Assembly (NCBI RefSeq): GCF_009495755.1
Contig: NZ_WIBJ01000028.1
Location: 83,588 to 147,587, forward strand
DNA length: 64,000 bases
Origin: Flavobacterium sp. LMO8
GTDB lineage: Bacteria > Bacteroidota > Bacteroidia > Flavobacteriales > Flavobacteriaceae
Direction: 5' to 3'
The position numbers were made by a program, and so were the translations under genes. The notes below the pieces were generated by a model that made no database searches, was not told the DNA's origin, and was given only the letters and a program-made list of their open reading frames with translations. Of the stretch, positions 47,326 through 56,381 are shown piece after piece; positions within the stretch are counted from its first letter, which is position 1; each line of letters opens with the position of its first letter.

Positions 47326-48612
47326 TTGGATCCTGATCCTGCCAGTTTACTACACACGATAGATTTTGAATTCCTTTTTGGAATACTAGCAATAATTTTG
47401 TTACTTGCTTGTTCAGCCTTTATTTCGGGTTCTGAAGTAGCCCTTTTTTCCTTGTCGCAAAAAGATGTAGATGAAATTTTAAATAAAGATTTCAACAAAG
47501 GAACTCTTATTTCCAGATTGTTAGAAAAACCAAAAAAACTGCTTGCTACTATTTTAGTAGCTAATAATTTTGTAAATATTGCTGTTGTAATTCTTTTCTC
47601 TTCTTTTAGCGGCCGACTTTTTAATGGAATTGAATCCTGGGCTGCACGATTTATAGAAGTTGTTGTGGTGACATTTTTCCTTTTATTATTTGGAGAAGTA
47701 TTACCTAAAATTTATGCCAACAGAAACAATATGACCTTTGCTAAAAAAGTAGCAATTCCTATTTCGATACTAAACAAAATATTATCGCCTATTAGTGTTC
47801 CTATGCGAAATAGTATTCATTTTATTGAAAAGAAACTGAATGTACAAAAAGGAAATTTTTCAGTAAACCAACTTTCACAAGCATTAGAATTGACTTCACA
47901 ATCGGACACAACTGATGGTGAACAGAAGATTTTGGAAGGCATTGTAACTTTCGGAAACACCGAAGTTCGTCAGGTAATGAGTCCGAGAATAGATGTTTTT
48001 GCATTAAATATTGAAGAAACTTTCGAAGAAATCATGCTAAAAATTGTTGAAAAAGGCTATTCTCGAATTCCAGTTTATAGAGAAAATATCGACCAAATTG
48101 AGGGAATTTTATTTATCAAAGATTTAATTCCTCACATTGATAGTGATACATTTGATTGGATAAATTTACTTCGTCAACCCTTCTTTGTTCCAGAAAATAA
48201 AAAATTAGACGATTTATTGAAAGATTTTCAGGGAATGAAAAGCCACTTAGCTGTGGTGGTAGATGAATATGGAGGAACTTCTGGAATTATTTCGTTAGAA
48301 GATGTTTTAGAAGAAATTGTGGGTGATATTAGCGATGAATTTGATGATGAAGATTTGATTTATTCTCAAATTGATGATAATAATTTTCTATTCGAAGGTA
48401 AAATTAGCTTAAAAGATTTTTATCGAATAATAGATGTTGATGAAAATGAATTTGAAAGTAAAAAAGGGGAAGCCGAAACTTTAGCTGGTTTCTTACTCGA
48501 GATTTCTGGAAATTTCCCAAAGAAAAGACAGAAAATAACGTTTCATAATCTTATTTTTACCATCGAAAATGTAGATAAGAGAAGAATAAAACAAATAAAA
48601 GTTACGTTATAA
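47326..48612 (+). CDS. gldE: Gliding motility-associated protein GldE
   Basis: A 428-residue CNNM/CorC-type protein. The N-terminal DUF21 membrane domain (about 12-160, four helices) carries SGSEVALFSLS. Two CBS repeats follow (VMSPRIDVFALN and VVDEYGGTSGIISLED), then the CorC_HlyC C-terminal domain (about 350-428). The gene starts with TTG at 47326 because no other start precedes the DUF21 domain. It sits directly before gldD, as in Flavobacterium; GldE overexpression is reported in the literature to relieve some gld defects. It may act in assembly of the gliding/T9SS lipoproteins. Confidence 0.93.
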   Translation: MDPDPASLLHTIDFEFLFGILAIILLLACSAFISGSEVALFSLSQKDVDEILNKDFNKGTLISRLLEKPKKLLATILVANNFVNIAVVILFSSFSGRLFNGIESWAARFIEVVVVTFFLLLFGEVLPKIYANRNNMTFAKKVAIPISILNKILSPISVPMRNSIHFIEKKLNVQKGNFSVNQLSQALELTSQSDTTDGEQKILEGIVTFGNTEVRQVMSPRIDVFALNIEETFEEIMLKIVEKGYSRIPVYRENIDQIEGILFIKDLIPHIDSDTFDWINLLRQPFFVPENKKLDDLLKDFQGMKSHLAVVVDEYGGTSGIISLEDVLEEIVGDISDEFDDEDLIYSQIDDNNFLFEGKISLKDFYRIIDVDENEFESKKGEAETLAGFLLEISGNFPKKRQKITFHNLIFTIENVDKRRIKQIKVTL

Positions 48613-48617
48613 GAATC

Positions 48618-49175
48618 ATGATACAAAATATAGTAAAATTAAGTTGTTTGGGATTATTTTTTGGATTGGTTTCTTGTGGAGATGAAACATTACCAAAACC
48701 AAAAGGACATTTGAGTTTGGAATATCCAAAAGCCAAATATTCTAAATTAAATTCGGATTGTACTTTTACTTTTGAAAAAAATGATTTGGCCAACATAAAA
48801 GGCAAATCATGTGCTTTCGAAATTAATTATCCGAAGATGAAAGCAACAATTTATTTAACACACAAACCAGTTAATAACGACATAGATAAATTATTACGTG
48901 ATGCTCAAACATTAACTTACAATCACGTAGTAAAAGCGGATGATATTGTGGAACAACCTTTTATCAATGACAAGAAAAAAGTGTACGGAATGTTTTATGA
49001 AGTAGGCGGAAACGCAGCAACAAATGCTCAATTTTACGTTACCGATAGTACCAAAAACTTTATAGTAGGAAGCGTTTATTTTTACGCAAAACCAAATTTC
49101 GATTCTATTTTACCAGCCGCAAATTATCTAAAAGAAGATATGCGAAGAATTTTGGAAACTTTGGAATGGAAATAA
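48618..49175 (+). CDS. gldD: Gliding motility lipoprotein GldD
   Basis: A 185-residue lipoprotein with lipobox FGLVSC (C20). The mature part contains the GldD signature around GHLSLEYPKAKY and SDCTFTFEKND, and later VYGMFYEVGGNAATNAQFYVTDS. GldD is essential for gliding in F. johnsoniae and required for the T9SS-related gliding machinery. It starts 5 bp after gldE and is terminated by the hairpin at 49175, so the order is mutY-ssb-gldE-gldD. Confidence 0.95.
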   Translation: MIQNIVKLSCLGLFFGLVSCGDETLPKPKGHLSLEYPKAKYSKLNSDCTFTFEKNDLANIKGKSCAFEINYPKMKATIYLTHKPVNNDIDKLLRDAQTLTYNHVVKADDIVEQPFINDKKKVYGMFYEVGGNAATNAQFYVTDSTKNFIVGSVYFYAKPNFDSILPAANYLKEDMRRILETLEWK

Positions 49176-49209
49176 AAAAAACGCCCTGAAATTCTCAGGG
49201 CGTTTTTTA
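49175..49209. terminator. Bidirectional intrinsic terminator gldD/HMA gene
   Basis: A perfect 14-bp stem (AAAAAACGCCCTGA at 49176-49189 with its complement at 49195-49208) has a 5-base loop. T tracts lie on both sides of the junction. Confidence 0.88.
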
Positions 49210-49578
49210 TTACATTTTTTTAGATTCGGTTACTTTGTAAGAATCACCGCCAGCAACGCCTTCAATGGTTTTGGTTAACGATTCTAATGATTGTTTTTCA
49301 GCATCGAATTTTACGGTTGCAATTTTAGTTTCAAAATCAACTACCGCTTGCCCAACACCTTCTTGACCAGCTAATTTGTTTTCGATAGTTTTAGCACAAC
49401 CCATAGCACAAGTCATTCCGTCGATAGTAAAACTTGCCGTTTGCATTTTAGCTAAATCTGCTTCAGAAACCACTTCTTTTTTAGTTTCTTCAACTGTAAC
49501 TTCTTTGTTTTCTTGTTTGCAACTTGCTAATGAAAGCGTCATTAAAAGCGCTAAACCAATATTTTTTAAATTTTTCAT
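49210..49578 (-). CDS. HMA-domain lipoprotein
   Basis: A 122-residue lipoprotein: lipobox SLASC (C20). After a Glu/Lys-rich linker it has one heavy-metal-associated domain (about 50-115). The metal-binding loop is GMTCAMGCA, with C57 and C61 separated by three residues rather than the two in the usual GMTCxxC. It probably handles Cu(I) or a similar metal at the periplasmic face. I start at ATG 49578; an earlier in-frame start (49623) would give an implausible N-terminus before the signal peptide. It converges on gldD. Confidence 0.85.
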   Translation of the reverse strand: MKNLKNIGLALLMTLSLASCKQENKEVTVEETKKEVVSEADLAKMQTASFTIDGMTCAMGCAKTIENKLAGQEGVGQAVVDFETKIATVKFDAEKQSLESLTKTIEGVAGGDSYKVTESKKM

Positions 49579-49688
49579 ACGAACAAATGTTAAATTAAAA
49601 GTCTCTGAATAAAGACTTTGCAAAATTACAAAAATTCATAGTGCTATTTTAAAAATAAAGCCTGAATTTTGACGAACAAAACAGCGCT

Positions 49689-50558
49689 ATGGAAAACAAT
49701 TCAACAAAATGGTATTTATTAGGCTTTTTAGGTTGTGTTTGGGGAAGTTCTTTTATTTTGATGCAATTGGGTTTACAAGGTGTAAATTCGATTCAACTAG
49801 GAAGCTTACGTATTTTGTTTGCCGCTATTTTTTTGATTATTGTTGGATTTAGACACATACCTCAAATTCCATTACACAAATGGAAATACATTGCAATAAC
49901 AGCTTTGTGTGGCACCTTTATTCCAGCGTTTTTGTTTGCTTTTGCACTTTCCAAAATTGATGGCTCTATCAGTTCGATTTTAAATTCGTTAACTCCGTTA
50001 AACACTTTATTGGCAGGATTGCTCTTTTTTGGAATGAGCGTTCAACGAAGTCAAGTTTTTGGAGTTATTATTGGATTTATAGGTTGCGTGCTGCTTGTAT
50101 TGTTTGGCGATGGAGAAAGCACTACTGAAAACTATTATTACGCTATCTTAATTGTAATTGCTTCTATTTTTTATGGAATAAATGTCAACTTAATTAAAAA
50201 ATACTTATCCGATTTAAAACCATTGACTATTAGTACTGGAAATTTTGTGATTATGTTTATTCCGGCTTTAATCGTTTTATACTTTACAGGATTTTTTGAT
50301 ATTATTCCTGCAACTAAAGTGCAAACATCATTAGGTTTTATTGCCATTTTAGGTATTGTTGGTACCGGATTTTCAAATATTTTATTCTTTAAATTGATTC
50401 AATTGTCATCGCCTGTTTTTGCTTCTTCGGTAACTTATATTATTCCCGTTGTTGCTTTTATTTTAGGCTATTTATTTATGAATGAAACGCTATCGTTCAT
50501 TCAGTTACTTGGTGCTTTAATTGTTTTAATAGGGGTTTACTTTTCGAGTAAAAAATAA
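49689..50558 (+). CDS. EamA/DMT family transporter
   Basis: A 289-residue protein with ten predicted helices in two EamA repeats (about 8-138 and 150-287). Each contains the family pattern, for example WGSSFILMQLG near residue 18. Members export amino acids or metabolites or transport other small molecules; the substrate is unknown. It is a single-gene unit with a hairpin at 50558 and diverges from the HMA gene. Confidence 0.87.
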   Translation: MENNSTKWYLLGFLGCVWGSSFILMQLGLQGVNSIQLGSLRILFAAIFLIIVGFRHIPQIPLHKWKYIAITALCGTFIPAFLFAFALSKIDGSISSILNSLTPLNTLLAGLLFFGMSVQRSQVFGVIIGFIGCVLLVLFGDGESTTENYYYAILIVIASIFYGINVNLIKKYLSDLKPLTISTGNFVIMFIPALIVLYFTGFFDIIPATKVQTSLGFIAILGIVGTGFSNILFFKLIQLSSPVFASSVTYIIPVVAFILGYLFMNETLSFIQLLGALIVLIGVYFSSKK

Positions 50559-50590
50559 AAAAAGCGCCCAATTTCTTGAGCGCTTCCTGA
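50558..50590. terminator. Weak terminator between EamA and M16 genes
   Basis: AAGCGC at about 50563 pairs with GCGCTT near 50580 around an A/T loop, with an A run on the left and only a weak T tract on the right. It lies between convergent genes. Confidence 0.5.
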
Positions 50591-50606
50591 ATTCCATGTT
50601 TATTTA

Positions 50607-52667
50607 TTATTTGAAATCTGCATCTGTTACACCTTCGTTAATTTTAACTTCTGATGTTATTAATTCGATTTCGATACCAACATTCATAATTGTTTTGTAA
50701 GGGAATTTTAATCCTTTTACGTCTTTGTAATCTTGATAGTAAGTAGTTTGCGTCATTTTTTGACCACCTTGCTCTAATTCTTGAGTTTCAGCCACTTTAA
50801 ATCCAGTTTTTACATCATAGTAGTAAGTAGATTTTCCGTTTTTAATAGCATAGGCATCAGTACCATTAATACTTTCAATTCCAGTTAAAGTTACATCTTT
50901 ATCTGTTAATAATGATAATTCTTTAAAGTTTCCAGCTAAAGCCTGCATGTCTTTCAATTCTTGATCTTTGAAATCTTTTCTTTGACCTTGTTGAATCATA
51001 TATGCTTCTTTTTCATTAACCACCTGCTTCATCATAGAATTACCCATAACTTTCATTTCAACACCTAATTTTTTAGAAGCTGTTTTTACTGTTAGATCTA
51101 AAGGCATACCTTGAACCGTTCCAGCTGACATGACAGCTAAAGTTTTTACGTTTTTAACTGCTTTTTCTCCACCAATTGCATTGATGTAGTTGTTTAAAAC
51201 AGTTTGTGCTGTAACTCCTGCAGGAATAGGTTTTTTAACTTCTGGTTTTTCTGTTGGGTTACCATATTTGTCAAAGTAGAAAATAGGTAATTTTTCTCTT
51301 TTACTCATTGATTCTAATCCAGGTAAAACATCAGTAGCTTTTCCTACAACAACCACTCTTGTTTTATCAGATAAGAAATATTTATTAGCAGCATTTTTAA
51401 TATCTTCTGCAGTAACTGCGTTGATATTTTTAATGTAGTTTTCATAGAAATCTTCAGGTAAACCTTGAGTTTCTTTATTTAATGCGTATCCAGCAATAGT
51501 AGCAGGTTTTTCAATTTGCATAACAAAGTTACCCACATATTTTGCTTTAGCATTTTTTAAATCTTCTTCTGAAACTAATTCAGTTCTAATTCTTTTTAAC
51601 TCATTAAAAACTTCAACAATAGCACTGTCAGTTACTACATTTCTAACTGATGATCCTGAACGGAATTTATTGATATATTTTCCTGCTCCTATAGAAGAAT
51701 AAGCACCATAAGTCCAACCATGTTTTTCACGTAAGTTTAAGAATAATCTCCCTTCACCACCGCCACCTAAAATTTGGTTAGCTAATAAAACGGAGAAATA
51801 TTCTTTGTCTGTCATTTTTAAATTAGACAAGTTTACTAAAGCAATTTCAGATTGAACAGCATTAGGCACATCAATAAAATTAATTTGACTAAATTGAACA
51901 TCTTTTGGGTTTGAATAAGTCAAGTGTGGTGCTTTTGCTTTTTTCCATGTACCAAAAAGTCTTTCAACCTCTTTTTTTACTTCCTTTAAAGTAACATCAC
52001 CAACAATAACCAAATAAGCATTTGCAGGAACAAAATAGGTATTGTAGTTAATAACAATGTCTTCTAAAGTTACATTTTTTAAAGTTTCTTCACTCGTAAA
52101 TTCTCCTTTATAATGATCTTTACCATAGGTTAAAACATTTTCAACTCTACCAGCAATAGCCGTTACACTTTTCTCGTTAGATTTTAAACCTTCGATTATT
52201 TTTGCTTTTTCTTTATCAAATTCTTCTTGAACAAACAATGGATTTAAAGCTCCTTCAGCCATCAATTCCAGAATTCTTTTTGAGTATCTTGATAATCCAC
52301 TCGCAGAAGCCCCTGAATCCCAAAAATTAATATTAGCTCCTAAAAAGTCAATTTCTTCATTGAAAGAGTTTTTAGAAATATTTTGAGTACCATTTCCAAT
52401 CATTGCACCTAAGATATCCGAAACTCCCTTTTTTGAGCCTTCTGCATAAGGTGGATTGTCTAATGTTAAATTAAATGAAACTCTAGGTAATTTATGATTT
52501 TCTACAACTAAAACTTTCAAACCATTATTAAGCACAAAACTTTGTGGTTTGTTGATGTTAATAGTAGGTGCTGGCCCTGCCTTTGGTTGTGGTCTATCTT
52601 GTGCTTGCATAGTTATTGTTAAAAATAAACTGGCTGCTATGTATATAAATTTTTTCATATTCTTCAA
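50607..52667 (-). CDS. M16 peptidase-like protein without active site, LolA-like tail
   Basis: This 686-residue protein has a signal peptide (cleavage near MQAQ) and two M16 beta/alpha domains. The HxxEH zinc motif is missing in the first (GVSDILGAMIGNGTQN at its place), so it should act as the non-catalytic subunit. Residues about 490-686 resemble an outer-membrane-lipoprotein-sorting (LolA-like) beta fold with GGEKAVKNVKTL at the start and TYYYDVKTGFKV near the end. It lies 3 bp after the catalytic M16 gene, and the pair is probably periplasmic. Confidence 0.87.
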   Translation of the reverse strand: MKNMKKFIYIAASLFLTITMQAQDRPQPKAGPAPTININKPQSFVLNNGLKVLVVENHKLPRVSFNLTLDNPPYAEGSKKGVSDILGAMIGNGTQNISKNSFNEEIDFLGANINFWDSGASASGLSRYSKRILELMAEGALNPLFVQEEFDKEKAKIIEGLKSNEKSVTAIAGRVENVLTYGKDHYKGEFTSEETLKNVTLEDIVINYNTYFVPANAYLVIVGDVTLKEVKKEVERLFGTWKKAKAPHLTYSNPKDVQFSQINFIDVPNAVQSEIALVNLSNLKMTDKEYFSVLLANQILGGGGEGRLFLNLREKHGWTYGAYSSIGAGKYINKFRSGSSVRNVVTDSAIVEVFNELKRIRTELVSEEDLKNAKAKYVGNFVMQIEKPATIAGYALNKETQGLPEDFYENYIKNINAVTAEDIKNAANKYFLSDKTRVVVVGKATDVLPGLESMSKREKLPIFYFDKYGNPTEKPEVKKPIPAGVTAQTVLNNYINAIGGEKAVKNVKTLAVMSAGTVQGMPLDLTVKTASKKLGVEMKVMGNSMMKQVVNEKEAYMIQQGQRKDFKDQELKDMQALAGNFKELSLLTDKDVTLTGIESINGTDAYAIKNGKSTYYYDVKTGFKVAETQELEQGGQKMTQTTYYQDYKDVKGLKFPYKTIMNVGIEIELITSEVKINEGVTDADFK

Positions 52668-52670
52668 ATC

Positions 52671-53996
52671 TTAGTTTTGAGCTTTGTCTTTAGCAGGAAC
52701 ATAATCTAAAATCATTCTTTGGTTTGAGTTTAGATATTTTTTTGCAATGTCTCTAATTTCTTCTCTTGTGATAGAACGATAAATTTCAATTTCTGTATTA
52801 ATTAAATTGATATCGCCATACAACATATAGTAAGTTGCTAAATTATCAGCAATTCCTTCAACAGAAGCATTATTACTTACGTAGTTGCTTTCAAATTTGT
52901 TTTGAAGTTTTTGGAAGTCTTTCTCAGAAATTAATTCGTTTTGCATTTTTAAGATTTCCTCATCAATTTCTTTTAAGATAGATTCCGTAGTATTTTCTCC
53001 CATTGGTAAACCATAGATTAAATACATTCCGTAATCTTCTTGACTATAGTTGAAAGCGCCAATTTGTAATGCCATTTTTTTATCGTCTACAATTTTCTTG
53101 TATAATTTAGAGCTTTTTCCATCAGAAAGGTAAGCTGAAATCATATCTAAAACTCTAGCATCACGTGTTTTCATTGAAGGAGTTCTGTAAGAAGCCACTA
53201 ACATTGGAATTTGAATGTTTGGATCTTGCCAAGTTGCTTTAAATTCTTTTGTAATTGGTGCTTCTTCTACTTTACTACGAGTTACTGGAGCTCCTTTTGG
53301 AATTGGACTAAAATATTTTTTTACCCATTCTTTTGCTTGAGTTTTGTCAAACTGACCTGCAATTACTAAAACTGCATTGTTTGGCACATAGAACTTTTTA
53401 TTGAAAGCTAAGAATTCTTCTAAAGTAGCTGCATCTAAATGCTCCATTTCTCCAATGGTTGTCCATTTGTATGGATGTACTTTAAACATGTTTTCTTTAA
53501 CTGCCTTAATTAAGTTTCCGTAAGGCTGATTGTCAACACGTAATCTTTTTTCTTCTTTAACTACTTCGTTTTGTGTATCAACCCCTTTTTGGTCAATTAC
53601 AGGATGCATTAATCGTTCTGATTCCATCCAAATAGCTAATTCTAAGTTATTTGAAGGGAAAACTTCATAGTAATACGTTCTGTCATCAGTAGTATTAGCA
53701 TTATTGTTTCCTCCGTTTGCTGTAACTAATTTAAACCATTCGCCTTTACCTATGTTCTTTGTTCCTTCAAATAAAAGGTGTTCAAAAAAGTGAGCAAAAC
53801 CAGTACGGTTAGGTTGTTCATCTTTAGCCCCTACGTGATACATTACAGAAGTAATTACCACTGGTGCAGAATTGTCTTGATGAAGCACAACGTGTAATCC
53901 GTTGTCTAAATCAAATTCCTCGAATGTTACTTTTTGAGCAGAAGCAGTTCCGCCAAGCATTAGTGCAGTACCCAAAGCCATTAAAGATTTTTTCAT
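52671..53996 (-). CDS. M16 family zinc metallopeptidase, catalytic subunit
   Basis: A 441-residue secreted protein with a signal peptide (cleavage near ASAQ). The zinc motif HFFEH (69-73) is intact, and a downstream glutamate in NEVVKEEKR provides the third ligand, as in pitrilysin-type peptidases. It has the usual two M16 domains (about 30-200 and 200-430). Together with the partner 3 bp downstream it resembles the paired M16 systems of Bacteroidota that degrade peptides in the periplasm. Confidence 0.93.
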   Translation of the reverse strand: MKKSLMALGTALMLGGTASAQKVTFEEFDLDNGLHVVLHQDNSAPVVITSVMYHVGAKDEQPNRTGFAHFFEHLLFEGTKNIGKGEWFKLVTANGGNNNANTTDDRTYYYEVFPSNNLELAIWMESERLMHPVIDQKGVDTQNEVVKEEKRLRVDNQPYGNLIKAVKENMFKVHPYKWTTIGEMEHLDAATLEEFLAFNKKFYVPNNAVLVIAGQFDKTQAKEWVKKYFSPIPKGAPVTRSKVEEAPITKEFKATWQDPNIQIPMLVASYRTPSMKTRDARVLDMISAYLSDGKSSKLYKKIVDDKKMALQIGAFNYSQEDYGMYLIYGLPMGENTTESILKEIDEEILKMQNELISEKDFQKLQNKFESNYVSNNASVEGIADNLATYYMLYGDINLINTEIEIYRSITREEIRDIAKKYLNSNQRMILDYVPAKDKAQN

Positions 53997-54123
53997 ACGT
54001 TATTAATTTGTTTGATATAATTTTAATTAGACGCAATTTCGAGATATTGTTACAATAATTTGAAATTTTATTCGAGAAATTTTACCGAAATTATAAATTC
54101 TATTATTTTTATTGAACAGATAG

Positions 54124-54153
54124 TTGTTTGGTTTAGAAATTATTGTATATTTG
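54124..54153 (+). promoter_or_regulatory. Promoter of rplU-rpmA
   Basis: TTG (54124-54126), 19-base spacer, TATATTTG (54146-54153), an exact consensus. The rplU start is at 54186, giving a leader of about 25 bases. Confidence 0.75.
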
Positions 54154-54185
54154 CAACCTTAAAATTTTTAACTAAAATCATTGTT

Positions 54186-54608
54186 ATGTACGCAATCGTA
54201 GAGATAGCAGGGCAACAATTCAAAGTAAGCAAAGACCAAAAGGTTTATGTTCACCGTTTAGCTTCAGAAGAAGGAACTAAAGTTTCTTTTGACAAAGTTC
54301 TTTTATTAGATGAAAACGGAACAGTAACTTTAGGCGCCCCAGCTGTAGAAGGAGCTTCTGTAGAAGCCAAAGTGTTACAACACTTAAAAGGTGATAAAGT
54401 AATCGTTTTCAAAAAGAAAAGAAGAAAAGGTTACAAAAAGAAAAACGGTCACAGACAATCATTCACTCAAATTTTAATTGAAGGAATTGTTGCTGCTGGA
54501 GCTAAGAAAAAAGCTGCTAAAAAAGAAGTTGAAGTTGAAGTAACTGAAACTGCTGAAGAAGTTAAGCCAAAAGCTAAAGCGACTAAAAAACCAAAAACTG
54601 AAGAATAA
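54186..54608 (+). CDS. rplU: 50S ribosomal protein bL21
   Basis: The start is ATG 54186 ([18 protein letters not shown]), the invariable bL21 N-terminus; an earlier in-frame codon at 54060 would add an untypical 42 residues. The core is about 103 residues, and the remaining 37 ([20 protein letters not shown]...) form a Lys/Glu-rich tail, often seen in Flavobacteriia. Total 140 residues. bL21 binds 23S rRNA near the exit region. rpmA follows 18 bp downstream. Confidence 0.95.
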   Translation: MYAIVEIAGQQFKVSKDQKVYVHRLASEEGTKVSFDKVLLLDENGTVTLGAPAVEGASVEAKVLQHLKGDKVIVFKKKRRKGYKKKNGHRQSFTQILIEGIVAAGAKKKAAKKEVEVEVTETAEEVKPKAKATKKPKTEE

Positions 54609-54626
54609 CATTTAAAATATAACATC

Positions 54627-54887
54627 ATGGCTCACAAGAAAGGTGTCGGTAGTTCGAAGAATGGTAGAGAATCAGAATCGAAACGTTTAGGCGTAAAGAT
54701 TTATGGTGGTCAAGCTGCTATTGCTGGAAACATCATTGTTAGACAAAGAGGTTCTAAGCACAACCCAGGTGAAAATGTTTACATGGGAAAAGATCATACT
54801 TTACATGCTAAAGTTGATGGAGTTGTAAAATTCCAGAAAAAAGCGGAAAACAAATCATATGTATCTGTAGTTCCGTTTGAAGCTTAA
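54627..54887 (+). CDS. rpmA: 50S ribosomal protein bL27
   Basis: An 86-residue protein starting [20 protein letters not shown], the conserved bL27 N-terminus that reaches the peptidyl-transferase centre. It has no Firmicutes-type cleaved prepeptide. It lies 18 bp after rplU in the standard order and is followed by a terminator at 54910. Confidence 0.97.
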   Translation: MAHKKGVGSSKNGRESESKRLGVKIYGGQAAIAGNIIVRQRGSKHNPGENVYMGKDHTLHAKVDGVVKFQKKAENKSYVSVVPFEA

Positions 54888-54909
54888 TAATCCTATTTAG
54901 CAACATATT

Positions 54910-54937
54910 AAAAACCTCTCAAAATGAGAGGTTTTTT
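54910..54937 (+). terminator. Intrinsic terminator after rpmA
   Basis: AAAACCTCTC (54911-54920) and GAGAGGTTTT (54926-54935) pair around a 5-base loop and run into a T tract. Confidence 0.85.
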
Positions 54938-54961
54938 TATTAAAATAAATTTGGTTTGTGT

Positions 54962-54991
54962 TTGCATATTTAATGCAATTACTTATATTTG
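54962..54991 (+). promoter_or_regulatory. Promoter of tRNA-Leu
   Basis: TTG (54962-54964), 19-base spacer, TATATTTG (54984-54991), with the tRNA starting 13 bp downstream of the -7 element. Confidence 0.75.
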
Positions 54992-55004
54992 CACTCCAAT
55001 TGTC

Positions 55005-55086
55005 GCGGGTATGGTGAAATTGGTAGACACGCCAGACTTAGGATCTGGTGCCGCAAGGTGTGAAGGTTCGAGTCCTTTTACCCGCA
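55005..55086 (+). tRNA. tRNA-Leu (anticodon UAG)
   Basis: The acceptor stem GCGGGTA (55005-55011) pairs with TACCCGC (55079-55085) plus discriminator A. The anticodon arm CCAGA-CTTAGGA-TCTGG gives anticodon TAG, so it reads CUN-type leucine codons. A long variable arm (class II) is present, and the T arm includes GGTTCGAGTCC. The encoded 3' end lacks CCA. It has its own promoter and a strong terminator. Confidence 0.96.
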
Positions 55087-55087
55087 C

Positions 55088-55119
55088 AAAAAGCTCTAAC
55101 GAAAGTTGGAGCTTTTTTA
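55088..55119 (+). terminator. Terminator after tRNA-Leu
   Basis: AAAAAGCTCTAAC pairs with GTTGGAGCTTTTT (one T-G wobble) around a GAAA tetraloop, then T's. It begins two bases after the discriminator base. Confidence 0.88.
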
Positions 55120-55160
55120 TTTTAAAATAACTACTTTTATTTAAAATTAAAACAAATCAT

Positions 55161-56381
55161 TTGAACTCAAAATACGACATCATAATTATTGGCGGTGGCG
55201 CTGCCGGATTTTTCACTGCAATCAACATTGTAGAGAAAAACCCAAACTTAAAAGTGGCTATTCTTGAAAGAGGAAAAAGTGTATTAGAAAAAGTACGCAT
55301 TTCGGGTGGTGGGCGATGCAATGTTACACATGCGTGTTTTGTGCCAAATGATTTAGTAAAATTTTATCCGCGTGGCGAGCGCGAGTTAAAAGGACCATTT
55401 CATCAATTTTGTTCAGGTGATACGATTGAATGGTTCGAAAAACATGGAGTAGAACTTAAAATTGAAGACGATGGAAGGATGTTTCCTGTTTCTAATTCGT
55501 CACAAACGATAATTGATTGTTTTCAAGAAGCGGTGAAAAAGCTGAAGATTGATGTTTTAACCAATCATAGTGTTCAGGAATTGTACAAAACGGATTCGCA
55601 TTGGAAAGTAACCACAACTCAAGAAGTTTTTACTTGCGAAAAAATAGTAATGGCTTCTGGAAGTAATCCAAAAATCTGGGAATTGTTACTAAATCTCGGT
55701 CATTCGGTCATCGAACCAGTTCCTTCGTTGTTTACTTTTAACATCAAAGACCCACGAATTAAAGATTTAATGGGGCTTTCTGCAGTTGCTTCAGTAAAGG
55801 TTAAGAAATCCAAACTAGAAGCGTCTGGACCTTTGTTAATTACGCATTGGGGCATGAGCGGACCTGGAATTTTAAGACTTTCAGCTTGGGGAGCAAGAGA
55901 ACTAGCTGAAAAAAAGTATCAATTTGCTATTCAAGTCAATTGGTTAAACGAAACAACTTTTGAAGAAGCGTTAGATTTGTTGAAAGACATCAAAGAAGAA
56001 AACGCCAAAAAATTAGTTTCAAAATACGCACATTTTGAATTACCAAAACGCCTTTGGGAAAACCTCGTAAATGCAGCTGGAATTTCAGACGAATTAAAAT
56101 GGGCTGATATAAATAAAAAACAATTGAATTCGTTAATTGAACAACTTACGAATGGCGAATTTCACGTAAACGGAAAAAGCACTTTCAAAGAAGAATTTGT
56201 AACCGCAGGTGGAATTGACTTAAAAGAAGTGAATTTCAAAACTATGGAAAGCAAAATTTTACCAAATGTTTATTTTGCAGGAGAAATTTTAAACATAGAT
56301 GCTATAACAGGCGGATTCAACTTCCAAAATGCATGGACAGGCGGATTTATTGTAGCAAATTCTATTGCTGAAACAAATTAA
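55161..56381 (+). CDS. BaiN/HI0933-like flavoprotein
   Basis: A 406-residue NAD(P)/FAD-dependent oxidoreductase of the HI0933 family. The FAD motif GGGAAGF (12-18) is followed by the family signature GGGRCNVTHA (about 49-58). At the C-terminus AGEILNIDAITGGFNFQNAW completes the flavin site. The gene starts with TTG at 55161 because no ATG precedes the FAD motif. The physiological substrate is unknown; in gut relatives BaiN acts in bile-acid reduction, which is not implied here. It is convergent with tspO. Confidence 0.9.
   Translation: MNSKYDIIIIGGGAAGFFTAINIVEKNPNLKVAILERGKSVLEKVRISGGGRCNVTHACFVPNDLVKFYPRGERELKGPFHQFCSGDTIEWFEKHGVELKIEDDGRMFPVSNSSQTIIDCFQEAVKKLKIDVLTNHSVQELYKTDSHWKVTTTQEVFTCEKIVMASGSNPKIWELLLNLGHSVIEPVPSLFTFNIKDPRIKDLMGLSAVASVKVKKSKLEASGPLLITHWGMSGPGILRLSAWGARELAEKKYQFAIQVNWLNETTFEEALDLLKDIKEENAKKLVSKYAHFELPKRLWENLVNAAGISDELKWADINKKQLNSLIEQLTNGEFHVNGKSTFKEEFVTAGGIDLKEVNFKTMESKILPNVYFAGEILNIDAITGGFNFQNAWTGGFIVANSIAETN

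Noticed and set aside
54924..55130. Open frame of 68 codons across tRNA-Leu
   Set aside because: It translates the tRNA sequence itself and the rpmA terminator; the tRNA evidence is decisive.
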